A stretch of DNA of 64,000 bases. It comes from Streptosporangium brasiliense (GTDB taxonomy: Bacteria; Actinomycetota; Actinomycetes; Streptosporangiales; Streptosporangiaceae). Position numbers and translations under genes: made by a program. The stretch covers positions 372,001 to 436,000 of the forward strand of contig NZ_JAUSRB010000001.1 in the NCBI RefSeq assembly GCF_030811595.1, written 5' to 3'. The stretch's first letter is position 1, and each line of letters starts with the position of its first letter. Under the pieces are notes generated by a model. It was given only the letters and a program-made list of their open reading frames with translations, did no database searches and had not been told where the DNA came from. Below are positions 40,763 to 49,434 of this stretch, piece after piece.

Positions 40763-41965
40763 TCAGCGCCCGTAGTCCTTCAGGGCGATGGCGCTCGCCG
40801 TCTTCCGGGCGCTCCTGGCGATCAGCCCCTTCCCCGGCAGGTAGGGCATGAGCTTGTAGTTCTGGTTGACGAACCAGGCCATGAACCGGCCTTCGGGGAC
40901 CATCCACTTGCTCACGCCCTCGCCCGACTTCTGGCATCCCGCGACGTAGCCGCGCATGGCCTCCTCGTAGCCGGCGAAGCCCGCCCGGTGGTCGCCGCCG
41001 GCGGCCGCCAGCTCTCCGGCGAGGACGTAGGCCCCGACCATGGCCTGGCCGGTGCCCATGCCCGACAGCGGCGAGGCGCAGTAGCCGGCGTCCCCGAGCA
41101 GGACGGTCCGGCCCCGCGACCAGCGGTCCAGGCGGACCTGGCTGGTGGAGTCGAAGTAGAAGTCCGGCGCGTCGGCCATGGCCTCCAGCAGCCGGGGAGC
41201 CTCCCAGCCGATCCCGGCGAACGCCTCGGCGAGGATCTTCTTCTGCTGCCCGATGTCGTGGCGGTCGTAGCTCAGCGGCGGCGAGGCGAAGTAGAACAGG
41301 GCCCTGGCCTCGGTGTTGTGCCGGGCGCTGTACATCGACACGAGCCTGCCGGGGGTGTTGTAGATCAGCCCCGTGTGGTCCAGCTCCAGGTGGTTGGCGG
41401 TGGTGAAGATCGCGCAGTACAGGCCCAGCTCCCTCACATACCGCGACTCCGGCCCGAAGGCGAGCGTCCGGACCTTGGAGTGCAGCCCGTCGGCCCCCAC
41501 CACCAGGTCGAACTCGCGGGGCGCGGCCCGCTCGAAGGTGACCTGGACGCCGCCGGGTCCGTCGGTCATGGAGGTGATCGAGTCGTCGAAGACGTATTCG
41601 GCGCGGTCCTGGGTGGCCTCGTGGAGGATGCGGGCCAGGTCGCCCCGGAGGATCTCGACGTCCCCGCTGAAGACGTCGGCGGGCATGCTGGCGATCTTCC
41701 TGCCCGCGCCGTTGACGTAGGACATCGCGCCCATGCCCGTCTGCGCCCGCTGGACGTCGTCCAGGATCCCCATCCGCCTCAGCACGGTGAGGTGCGCCTG
41801 GCCGCGGAAGTCGACCGCGTAGCCGCCGTCGCGCAGGGCGGGGGCCCGCTCCACCACCGTGGGGGTGAAGCCGTGGTGGCTCAGCCAGTAGGCCAGCGCC
41901 GGGCCGGCGACGCCAGCCCCGGAGATCAGGATGTTCTTGTTCTTGAGCCACGGTGCTGTGGTCAT
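40763..41965 (-). CDS. FAD-dependent monooxygenase (PHBH/TetX-like), module copy 2
   Basis: 400 residues. Motifs: ISGAGVAGPALAYWLSHHGF, FDLVVGADGLHSKVR, TVLLGDAGYCASPLSG. The start was set at ATG 41965 (MTTAPW), not 41977: the bases before it align with those before paralogue 1 at 28686 (GCGCCTCCGG ... ATGAC), and the repeat-to-start distance is then the same. Relative to copy 1 it has an N-terminal extension of a few residues (APWLKNK) and a different C-terminus. FAD-linked hydroxylation of an unknown small molecule. Confidence 0.85.
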   Translation of the reverse strand: MTTAPWLKNKNILISGAGVAGPALAYWLSHHGFTPTVVERAPALRDGGYAVDFRGQAHLTVLRRMGILDDVQRAQTGMGAMSYVNGAGRKIASMPADVFSGDVEILRGDLARILHEATQDRAEYVFDDSITSMTDGPGGVQVTFERAAPREFDLVVGADGLHSKVRTLAFGPESRYVRELGLYCAIFTTANHLELDHTGLIYNTPGRLVSMYSARHNTEARALFYFASPPLSYDRHDIGQQKKILAEAFAGIGWEAPRLLEAMADAPDFYFDSTSQVRLDRWSRGRTVLLGDAGYCASPLSGMGTGQAMVGAYVLAGELAAAGGDHRAGFAGYEEAMRGYVAGCQKSGEGVSKWMVPEGRFMAWFVNQNYKLMPYLPGKGLIARSARKTASAIALKDYGR

Positions 41966-41987
41966 GCCCGAGAGCATGTCCGGAGGC

Positions 41988-42036
41988 GCTCACCGCCGGC
42001 TCACCACGTGCTCACCGGCGTTCACCGGCGTTCACC
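41988..42036 (-). promoter_or_regulatory. SARP-type direct repeats before FAD monooxygenase 2
   Basis: Five copies of GGTGARC on the minus strand, beginning (plus coordinates of left ends) at 41988, 41999, 42010, 42020 and 42030: spacings 11, 11, 10, 10. The last repeat is 8 bases from the hexamer at -10 position relative to ATG 41965. The repeats overlap the stop codon of the regulator gene. Their sequence is unrelated to the CTGTCAG repeats of copy 1. Confidence 0.72.
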
Positions 42037-45000
42037 GGACCAGTGCCGGGGACCGCGCCGAGGCCGGCCATGGAGTTGATCGGTGACGCCTGGATGGCGG
42101 GCTCGGGCACGCCGGCCCGGCGGAGCGCGTCCTCCGGGGCCAGCCGCACGCCCCGGAGATGGGCGGCCCCGTAGGCATCCTCGCCCAGGGCGGCCCGCGC
42201 GGCGGCGGCCGTGCGCGAGACCTCGGGGCCGTCCTCGGTGATGATCCCCCGCAGGCCGGCGGCCGCGCCGAGCAGCAGGGCCGCCTCCGGCGCGTCGCCC
42301 TCCAGCAGCGCGATCCCCGCCAGTGCCTCCACCGCGCGGGCGCTCTCGATGATCGCCCCCGACCGCACCGCGACCTCGGCGGCCTGCCGGTGCAGCGACC
42401 GGGCCCCGTCCAGGTCGCCGGTGGCCTCGGCGACCCTCCCGAGCCCGAACAGGGCGCCCGTCCAGTTTCCCGCGCTCCGCACCCAGCGGGTCTCGAACCG
42501 CTCCAGCGCCTGCTCGTACAGCCGGCGCGCCCCGTCCAGGTCACCCTCCATCCGCGCGATGTCGCCGAGCCCGCGCAGCGCCCCGGCCAGATAGGTGGGA
42601 CTGCCCACCCGGCGCGCGACCTCGGCCGCCCGCTCGTAGTCGGCGCGCGCCGCCGCGATGCCGGGACCCGCCGGATCCGGACCGCCCTGCCCGCTCCGTG
42701 CGGCGCGGACAAGGTAGTCGCCCCGGTTGCAGAGCAGGTCGGGGAGGTCCTCGACCGCGCCGAGCTGTTCGGTGAGGGCGAGGGCCTCCTCGATCAGGAC
42801 GATCGCCCTCGCGGTGTCGCCGCACATGGCCGCCAGGCCGGCCAGCGCGTCCAGGGCCAGCGCCGTCCCCCACCGGTCGCCGAGCGCGCGGAACCCGTCG
42901 GCGGCCAGCGCGAACTCGTGCTCGGCCTGCCCCGGATCCCCGGCGGCGAGCTGCGGATATCCCCACAGGAGGTGGACGATGGCCCGCTCCCACGGGTCGG
43001 GCCCGGTCCGGCTGCGGTCGATCACCGACAGCGCGACCCGGGGATCCCCCGCACCCGCGTTGATCATCAGCCAGAGGAAGGTGAGGATCGGGTGGCGGTG
43101 CGGGCGGTCCAGGGCGACGACGATCGACTCCGCCGTCCGCCGGTGGTGCTCCCACGCCTCCTGGCCGGTCTCGCCCGCCGCCGCGGCCAGGACGCACAGG
43201 ATGTATTCGTCCTCAAGCCCCGGGGGCGGGCCGTCGCCGATCACGTCCAGCAGCGCGACCGCCTGCGCCGTCGCCGAGGCGCGCATGCCGCGCATCCACA
43301 GGTAGGACGACAGGGAGGCCAGCAGCCGCAGCGCGAACTCGACCTCCCGGGTCTCCACGGCCCAGCGCAGCGCGGCCTGGAGGTTCTCGTGCTCGGCGGT
43401 CAGGATCCCCAGCCACTCCAGCTGCCCGGCGCGGCGCAGGTGGGGGTCGGCGGTCCGGGCCAGCTCCAGGAAGTGCTCCGCGTGCGCGCGCCGCAGCGCG
43501 GCGGTCTCGCCGGCCGCGCCCAGCCGCTCGGCGCAGAAGGCGCGGACCGTCTCCAGCATGCGGTAGCGGCCGCCACTGACCTCCAGCAGCGACTTGTCGG
43601 CGAGGGAGTCCAGCACGTCCTCGGCGCCGGGCGCCCCGCACACCCGCGCCACCGCCTCGGCGGCCGCGCCGCCGGAGAAGACCGTCAGGCGCCTGGCCAC
43701 CGTCTGCTCGGCCTCCGACAGCAGGTCCCAGCTCCACGCCACGACCGCGCGCAACGTCTGGTGCCTGGCCTCGGCCGTACGGCTGCCCCGCGACAGCAGG
43801 CGGAAGCGGTCGTCCAGGCGGGAGGCGAGCTCCGCGAGGTCGTGCGTGCGCATTCTCGCCGCCGCGAGCTCGATGGCCAGCGGCAGGCCGTCGAGCGCCT
43901 GGCAGATCCGCCGCACGGCCCCGGCGGCGGCCTCGTCCATGACGAAGCCCGGCCGTACGGCGCTCGCCCGGTCGGCGAAGAGCCGGGCGGCCGGGGCCGG
44001 GCGGAGCGGGCGGACCGGCCACAGGTGCTCGCCGGTGATGGCGAGCGGCTCCCGGCTCGTGGCCAGGACGCGCAGCTCCGGGCAGCCCGCGAGCAGCCGC
44101 CCGGCCAGTGCCGCGACCGCCTCCACGAGGTGCTCGCAGTTGTCGAGGACGAGCAGCAGCGGCCGGTCGGCCAGCGCCGCGATCAGCCGGGAGACGGGCG
44201 CCGTCTCGGCCGGTCCGGTCAGGCGCCCGCTGTCGCGCAGGCCGAGCGCGCCGAGCACGGCCTGCGCCGGGTCCTGCCCGTCGCGCAGCGGCGCGAGCTC
44301 GACGAGGCACACGTCGGGCCGGCGGGCGGCGACCTCGATCGACAGCCGGGTCTTGCCCGCGCCGCCCGGGCCGAGCAGGGTGACCAGGCGTGCGGTGCCG
44401 AGCAGTTCGGTGACCCTGGCCACGTCCTCGGCGCGGCCGACGAAGCTCGTCAGCTGCGCCGGGAGCGTGCCGGAGGCGGGCCCGGGAGCCACGGGCGGCC
44501 CCTCGCCCCGCAGCAGCGCCCGGTGGAGCGCGGCGAGCCCGGCCGAGGGGTCCGCGCCGAGCTCCTCGGCCAGGATCCGCCGTGCCTCCTCGAAGGCGGC
44601 CAGGGCCTCGGCCTGCCTGCCGCCGGCCTGCAGCGCGCGCATGAGGAGGCCGTGCAGCCTCTCCCGGAGGGGGTGGCGGCCGATCAGCTCCCGCAGCTCG
44701 GGCACGACGGCCCGGTGCCCGCCCCGCCGGAGATCCGCCTCGATCCGGTCCTCCAGGGCCTCGACCCGCAGCTCCTCCAGCCGCAGGATCCGCGTCTGGA
44801 CGGAGCCGGCGTCCGCGGCGTCGGCGAGCGCGGGGCCCCGCCACAGGTCGAGGGCCGCCCGCAGGCGCGTGGCCGCCCGCTCCGGGTCCCCGTCCTCCAG
44901 CGCCCGCCGTCCCTCCTCCGCCAGCCGCTCGAAGCGGTGGGCGTCGACGTCGTCCGGGTCGACCGCGAGCCGGTAGCCCGCGCGGACGGGTTCGATCGCG

Positions 45001-45233
45001 GCCTCCCGCCCCAGGTCCCGGCGTAGCCGGGACACCTGCGACTGCAGCGCGTGGCCCGCCCCGCCCGGCGGCCGCGCCCCGTAGAGGTCGTCGACCAGGC
45101 TGTCGGCCGTCACCACCTCACCGGGGCGGGCGAGCAGCAGGGCCAGCAGCGCGCGGCGGGTCGGCCCGCCGACGGGCACCTCGCTCCCGTCGTCCCCCCA
45201 TGCCCGCGTGGTGCCCAGGATCCCGAATCGCAT
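42012..45233 (-). CDS. AfsR/SARP-like BTAD transcriptional regulator with ATPase and TPR regions (copy 2)
   Basis: 1073 residues from ATG 45233. Same domain order as copy 1: winged helix (FGILGTTRAW, HALQSQVSRLRRDLG), BTAD (ELGADPSAGLAALHRALL), NTPase with GPGGAGKTR (~288-296) and LLLVLDNCEH, then TPR-like repeats. Its start region has ACAATCG as copy 1 does, at leaderless distance. The adjacent downstream monooxygenase gene with heptamer repeats is the likely target. The ATPase region suggests ligand-gated assembly as in AfsR. Confidence 0.88.
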   Translation of the reverse strand: MRFGILGTTRAWGDDGSEVPVGGPTRRALLALLLARPGEVVTADSLVDDLYGARPPGGAGHALQSQVSRLRRDLGREAAIEPVRAGYRLAVDPDDVDAHRFERLAEEGRRALEDGDPERAATRLRAALDLWRGPALADAADAGSVQTRILRLEELRVEALEDRIEADLRRGGHRAVVPELRELIGRHPLRERLHGLLMRALQAGGRQAEALAAFEEARRILAEELGADPSAGLAALHRALLRGEGPPVAPGPASGTLPAQLTSFVGRAEDVARVTELLGTARLVTLLGPGGAGKTRLSIEVAARRPDVCLVELAPLRDGQDPAQAVLGALGLRDSGRLTGPAETAPVSRLIAALADRPLLLVLDNCEHLVEAVAALAGRLLAGCPELRVLATSREPLAITGEHLWPVRPLRPAPAARLFADRASAVRPGFVMDEAAAGAVRRICQALDGLPLAIELAAARMRTHDLAELASRLDDRFRLLSRGSRTAEARHQTLRAVVAWSWDLLSEAEQTVARRLTVFSGGAAAEAVARVCGAPGAEDVLDSLADKSLLEVSGGRYRMLETVRAFCAERLGAAGETAALRRAHAEHFLELARTADPHLRRAGQLEWLGILTAEHENLQAALRWAVETREVEFALRLLASLSSYLWMRGMRASATAQAVALLDVIGDGPPPGLEDEYILCVLAAAAGETGQEAWEHHRRTAESIVVALDRPHRHPILTFLWLMINAGAGDPRVALSVIDRSRTGPDPWERAIVHLLWGYPQLAAGDPGQAEHEFALAADGFRALGDRWGTALALDALAGLAAMCGDTARAIVLIEEALALTEQLGAVEDLPDLLCNRGDYLVRAARSGQGGPDPAGPGIAAARADYERAAEVARRVGSPTYLAGALRGLGDIARMEGDLDGARRLYEQALERFETRWVRSAGNWTGALFGLGRVAEATGDLDGARSLHRQAAEVAVRSGAIIESARAVEALAGIALLEGDAPEAALLLGAAAGLRGIITEDGPEVSRTAAAARAALGEDAYGAAHLRGVRLAPEDALRRAGVPEPAIQASPINSMAGLGAVPGTGPVNAGERR

Positions 45234-45307
45234 GGGGACGATTGTCTACCTCCCGCCAGGCAGGCGGGAGCGGGGGCCGGGGGAGCCGGGCGCGTGACGC
45301 GGCCCGC

Positions 45308-46792
45308 TCAGGGGGCGGGGAGCTCGGTCAGCGGCAGCCGTACCTGGAAACGGGTGTCGCCGGGCACCGACTCCACGCGCAGGTCGCCGCCGTGCCGGCC
45401 GGCGACGATGCGGAAGGAGATGTCCAGGCCCAGCCCGGTGCCCTCCCCGACGGCCTTGGTGGTGAAGAACGGCTCGAAGATCCGCTCCCGCAGCTCCTCG
45501 GGGACCCCGGGGCCGGTGTCGCAGATCTCGATCAGGGCGGTGGTGTCGTGTTCCAGGCGGGTGCGGACGGTCAGCGTGCCGCTGCCGGCCATCGCGTCCA
45601 GCGCGTTGTGGATCAGGTTGGTCCACACCTGGTTGAGCTCTCCGGCGTAGCCGGGCAGCGGCGGCAGTCCGGGGTCGTAGTCGGTGGCCAGGCTGATCCC
45701 GGGCGGGATCTTGCCCCGGAACATGGTGAGCGTGCTGTCCAGCAGTTCCCGGACGTCCACCGTCTGGTAGGGCGCGCGGTCCATCTGGGAGTACTGCTTG
45801 GCGGAGGCGAGCAGCGAGGAGATCCGCTCGGTCGCGTCGGTCACCTCGTTCAGCATCTGGTTGATCTCGATGGCCTCGGCGAGCCAGTGCATCGCCCCGG
45901 ACAGGTGCTCGTCGCCGACCGCGCCGCGGACCTTCTCCAGCCCGCCGGGGCCGAAGCCGGCGGCCACCAGCGGCGGCGCGAGCTCCCAGCCGTCGTCCAC
46001 CCCGGCCTCCTCCAGCGCGTCGCCCAGCTCTTCCTCGGCGTCGGAGATCTCCAGCGGGGAGCGGGCGGGCGGGCTCCCGGCCCTGTCGGTGCAGCTCTCC
46101 TGCATGTCGATCAGCCCGCGCAGCCGGTCGGCCGAGATGCCCGCCTCGGTCAGCCCGGCGAGCTGCCGCCGCGACAGCCGGATCTTGCCCCGCAGCTCGC
46201 CCACGGCCCGCACGGCCGCCGCCGCCGGGTTGTTGAGCTCGTGGGTGAGCCCGGCGGTGATGGTGCCGAGCGCGGTCAGCCGCTGCCGCCGGTCGATGAT
46301 CTCCCGCTGGGCGAGCCCGCCGAGGCGCACCCCGTCGAGCAGGTGGACCGCCATCGGGAACCACTCGCCGATCATCAGGCCGTACTTCTTGGCCGGGAGC
46401 GCGAAGATCCGTGAGGGCTTGGTCGCGCGCAGCGAGTGGGAGTAGGTGGCCGGGGCGCGGTCGCCCAGGTAGGCGGAGGTCGCTCCGGCGTAGACCCCGG
46501 GCTGCGAGGTGGGGGTCATGGTGACCACCCCGGCGGGGGTCTCGGTGGACATGACGATCTCGCCGTCGATGAGCACCAGGAAGCACTCGGCCGGGTCGCC
46601 CTGCCGGATGATCGGCTCGCCCGCGCCGAACTCGCGCTCCTCGCCGTGGGAGGCCAGCCACTCCAGCTTCTCGTCGTCGAGCTTCTCGAAGAGGAACAGT
46701 CCACGGAGGACGTCCGTGCTGATCATCTGGCCTCCTTCGTCGCCCATGGTCCAGTCGCAGCCCACGATGGGGCGCTCGGCCCGTCCGGTCAT
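45308..46792 (-). CDS. Histidine kinase with N-terminal cyclic-nucleotide-binding-like domain
   Basis: 494 residues. A CRP/cNMP-like beta-roll (~30-150; FGAGEPIIRQGDPAECFLVLIDGEIVMS) precedes the dimerisation helix with phospho-His (GTITAGLTHELNNPAA). The ATPase follows with N-box NQVWTNLIHNALDAM, G1 DTGPGVPEEL and G2 GEGTGLGLDI. No membrane helices, so it is cytosolic. ATG 46792 overlaps the stop of the response-regulator/reductase gene (ATGA). The pair looks like a two-component redox or nucleotide-sensing unit. Confidence 0.85.
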   Translation of the reverse strand: MTGRAERPIVGCDWTMGDEGGQMISTDVLRGLFLFEKLDDEKLEWLASHGEEREFGAGEPIIRQGDPAECFLVLIDGEIVMSTETPAGVVTMTPTSQPGVYAGATSAYLGDRAPATYSHSLRATKPSRIFALPAKKYGLMIGEWFPMAVHLLDGVRLGGLAQREIIDRRQRLTALGTITAGLTHELNNPAAAAVRAVGELRGKIRLSRRQLAGLTEAGISADRLRGLIDMQESCTDRAGSPPARSPLEISDAEEELGDALEEAGVDDGWELAPPLVAAGFGPGGLEKVRGAVGDEHLSGAMHWLAEAIEINQMLNEVTDATERISSLLASAKQYSQMDRAPYQTVDVRELLDSTLTMFRGKIPPGISLATDYDPGLPPLPGYAGELNQVWTNLIHNALDAMAGSGTLTVRTRLEHDTTALIEICDTGPGVPEELRERIFEPFFTTKAVGEGTGLGLDISFRIVAGRHGGDLRVESVPGDTRFQVRLPLTELPAP

Positions 46793-48453
46793 GCCTTCTC
46801 CAGGTAACGGTGGACGAGCGCCACGGCCATCGCCCCCTCGCCGACCGCGGAGGCGACCCGCTTGATCGAGTCGGCGCGGACGTCTCCGGCGGCGAAGACC
46901 CCGGGCACGTTGGTCTCCAGGTGGTACGGCTCGCGCCGGAGCGGCCAGTTGCGGGGACGGCTCTCGGCGGAGGTCAGGTCGGGCCCGGTCAGGACGAAGC
47001 CCTTGGCGTCACGCTCGATCGTGTCGCCGAGCCAGTCGGTGAGCGGCTCGGCGCCGATGAAGACGAACAGCCACTCGGCCCCGACCGTCCGCTCGCCGTC
47101 CGGGCCCTTCAGCGTGAGCCGCTCCAGATGGTCGTCGCCCTCCGCGCCCACCACCTCGGTCTCGGTGTGCACCTCGATGTTGGAGATGTTCGAGATCTGC
47201 TCGATCAGGTAGTGCGACATGGACTTCTCCAGCCCGTCGCTCCGGACGATCAGGTGGACCTTGCTGGCGTATCCCGACAGGTAGACCGCGCCCTGCCCGG
47301 CAGAGTTGGCCGCGCCGACGATGTAGACCTCGCGATCCCTGCACTCGGGCGCCTCGGTCACGGCCGCGCCGTAGTAGGTGCCCCGGCCCACGAAGTCGTC
47401 CAGGCCCGGGGCCGCCAGCCGCCGGTAGGAGACGCCGGTGGCCAGGATCACGGTGTGCGCGGCGATGCTGCTGCCGTCGGCGAAGCCGACCACCCGGGCC
47501 TGGCCCTTGACCTCCAGGCTGGTGACGGTGCGGGCGGTGAGCAGCTCCGCGCCGAACTTCAGCGCCTGGCGGCGGGCGCGGTCGGCGAGCTGGGAGCCGG
47601 AGACGCCGTCGGGGAAGCCCAGGTAGTTCTCGATGCGGGAGCTCTGACCGGCCTGCCCGCCGGAGGCGTGCTGCTCGACCATCACGGTGCGCAGCCCCTC
47701 CGAGGCCCCGTAGACGGCCGCGCCCAGCCCGCCGGGGCCGCCGCCGATGACGATCAGGTCGTAGAAGTCGGTGGCCGGGGCGGTGGACAGACCCACCGCC
47801 CCGGCCAGCTCGGCGGTGGTGGGGGCGGTGAGCGTGGTGCCGTCGGAGGTGATGACCAGCGGCAGCTTGGCCGGGCTGATCTCGCACTCCTCGCCGGCGG
47901 CGGCCAGCAGCTGCGCGCCCTCGGGGTCGTCGGCCAGCACCCAGCGGTAGGGCACCTGGTTGCGGGACAGGAAGTCGCGGATCTTGTAGGAGCGGGCCGA
48001 CCAGCGGGCGCCCACCACCCGCAGCTCGTCGGACTCGCGCCGCTCGGCCCGGTGCCAGGCCTCGAGCAGGGCGTCGAGGACCGGGTAGAACTTCTCCTCC
48101 GGCGGGTCCCACGGCTTGAGCATGTAGTGGTCGAGATCCACCACGTTGATCGCCTGGATCGCCGCGTCGGTGTCGGCGTAGGCGGTCAGCAGCACCCGGC
48201 GGGCGTACGGATACAGGTCCATGGCCTGCTCCAGGAACTCCACGCCGTTCATCTGGGGCATCCGGTAGTCGGCGAGGATCGCCGCGACGTCGTCGCCGCG
48301 CAGCCGGAGCTCGCGGACGCTCTCCATCCCGGCGACCGCGGTGTCGGCCCGGACGATGCGGTAGGAATGGCCGTAACGGCGTCGCAGGTCGCGTGCCACG
48401 GAACGCGAGACGCCCGGATCGTCATCGACCGTCATGATGACCGGCTTATCCAT
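46789..48453 (-). CDS. Response regulator fused to a glutaredoxin-like and a thioredoxin-reductase-like domain
   Basis: 554 residues. The receiver domain (~1-125) has VDDDPG, phospho-acceptor in ADYRMPQMNG and the Lys in YMLKPWD. A short thioredoxin-fold stretch (~140-220; RDFLSRNQVPYRWV) follows. Then the FAD/NAD(P) pyridine nucleotide reductase (~225-554) shows VIGGGPGGLGAAVYGASEGL, VYIVGAANSAGQGAVYLS and PGVFAAGDVRADSIKRVASAVGEGAMAV. The CxxC redox pair of thioredoxin reductases is missing (the segment reads SGGQAGQSSRIENYLGF). No DNA-binding domain, so output may be enzymatic. ATG 48453 has GGGGAAGG in front. Confidence 0.83.
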   Translation of the reverse strand: MDKPVIMTVDDDPGVSRSVARDLRRRYGHSYRIVRADTAVAGMESVRELRLRGDDVAAILADYRMPQMNGVEFLEQAMDLYPYARRVLLTAYADTDAAIQAINVVDLDHYMLKPWDPPEEKFYPVLDALLEAWHRAERRESDELRVVGARWSARSYKIRDFLSRNQVPYRWVLADDPEGAQLLAAAGEECEISPAKLPLVITSDGTTLTAPTTAELAGAVGLSTAPATDFYDLIVIGGGPGGLGAAVYGASEGLRTVMVEQHASGGQAGQSSRIENYLGFPDGVSGSQLADRARRQALKFGAELLTARTVTSLEVKGQARVVGFADGSSIAAHTVILATGVSYRRLAAPGLDDFVGRGTYYGAAVTEAPECRDREVYIVGAANSAGQGAVYLSGYASKVHLIVRSDGLEKSMSHYLIEQISNISNIEVHTETEVVGAEGDDHLERLTLKGPDGERTVGAEWLFVFIGAEPLTDWLGDTIERDAKGFVLTGPDLTSAESRPRNWPLRREPYHLETNVPGVFAAGDVRADSIKRVASAVGEGAMAVALVHRYLEKA

Positions 48454-48493
48454 GACCTGCCTTCCCCGGAAAATTACGACAACTTACCTCGAA

Positions 48494-48506
48494 GGATGTC
48501 ACATCC
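48494..48506. promoter_or_regulatory. Palindrome GGATGTCACATCC between trmB-like and response-regulator genes
   Basis: A perfect 6-bp inverted repeat around one central base, 41 bases before ATG 48453. It could be the binding site of the TrmB-like regulator just upstream. The rest of the 63-base gap contains TAAGTTGTCGTAATTTT (minus strand), an AT-rich promoter-like patch. Confidence 0.45.
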
Positions 48507-48516
48507 CCCCAAGGGA

Positions 48517-49392
48517 TCACCTCGGCGGGAGCTCGGGGGCGGGGCATCCGGCGGCGCGGAGCAGGGCGGCCGGGCGCCCTCGGCCGGCGCGCAGCCGCGT
48601 GAACTCCGGGTCGCTGGTCCAGAACTCGCGCAGCGACTCGTGCCCGACCCGGTCGGCGATGATCTGCAGGGCGATGTCGTGCCTGATGTATTCCACCGCC
48701 ATCAGGACCACGGCGGGGTCCTCGGTGTAGACGCCCCAGGCCGAGCCGTCGATGAACCCGCCGACCAGGGCCTCGCGGCGGTCGCCGGCGACGACCAGGA
48801 GGCGGCAGCCCAGGCTCTCCATGATCACCTCGGGGGAGGAGAACCGGTGCTCGTACAGGTGCCCGACCGCCTCCTCGGCGGGGCCGAAATGCATCACCGA
48901 GGCGTCGACGCCACGCTCGACCGCCCGCCTGACCAGCGGGGAGAGCCGCTTCATCTCCTCCGGCCAGATCGACAGGAACAGGTCGGTGCGTGCGGCGGCC
49001 AGCACGTCCTCGGCCCGGGCGAGCAGCGCCTCGGCGTCCTTGAGGTTGTGGATGAGGTGGGCCTCGGGTGGCGCCACGATCGTGGGTAGCGCGGCCTGCA
49101 GCGACTCGATCGAGTCGTCGAACTCCCGGCGCATGCGTTCCAGCAGCGACCGGGGCGGCAGCGGCAGGTAGTCGGTGGCGTCCTCGGCCCCGCGTACCTC
49201 GTAGGCCGCGCCCTTGGCCACCAGCTTGCCCAGCGTCTCGTAGACCGTGCTGCGCGGCACGCCGGACCGCTTGGCCACCTCGTAACCGTTGAGCGGCTGC
49301 CCGGAGCCGACCAGCGTCACGTAGGCCTTGGCCTCGTAACCCGACATGCCCAGGCGCTGCAACTGTTCCACTACGTCCCGCATCGCAGTCAT
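48517..49392 (-). CDS. TrmB-family transcriptional regulator
   Basis: 291 residues. N-terminal winged helix (LQRLGMSGYEAKAYVTLVGSGQPLNGYEVAKRSGVPRSTVYETLGKLVAKGAA) and a coiled linker (LLERMRREFDDSIESLQAAL). The C-terminal phospholipase-D-like effector fold (LSPLVRRAVERGVDASVM) normally binds sugars or nucleotides. The start may also be ATG 49383. It lies on the same strand upstream of the response-regulator/kinase pair. Confidence 0.85.
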   Translation of the reverse strand: MTAMRDVVEQLQRLGMSGYEAKAYVTLVGSGQPLNGYEVAKRSGVPRSTVYETLGKLVAKGAAYEVRGAEDATDYLPLPPRSLLERMRREFDDSIESLQAALPTIVAPPEAHLIHNLKDAEALLARAEDVLAAARTDLFLSIWPEEMKRLSPLVRRAVERGVDASVMHFGPAEEAVGHLYEHRFSSPEVIMESLGCRLLVVAGDRREALVGGFIDGSAWGVYTEDPAVVLMAVEYIRHDIALQIIADRVGHESLREFWTSDPEFTRLRAGRGRPAALLRAAGCPAPELPPR

Positions 49393-49434
49393 GGTACGGC
49401 GCGCGGTGGTAGTTTCGCGTGGCCCTAAAGCGCC

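Noticed and set aside
28686..41965. The region between the two BTAD/monooxygenase modules as a composite transposon
   Set aside because: The modules are in inverted orientation but diverged throughout, and no transposase, terminal repeats or target duplications are visible.
46810..49089. Long plus-strand frame opposite the response-regulator/reductase and TrmB genes
   Set aside because: Antisense shadow with Gly/Val/Asp-rich text; real proteins with motifs lie on the minus strand.
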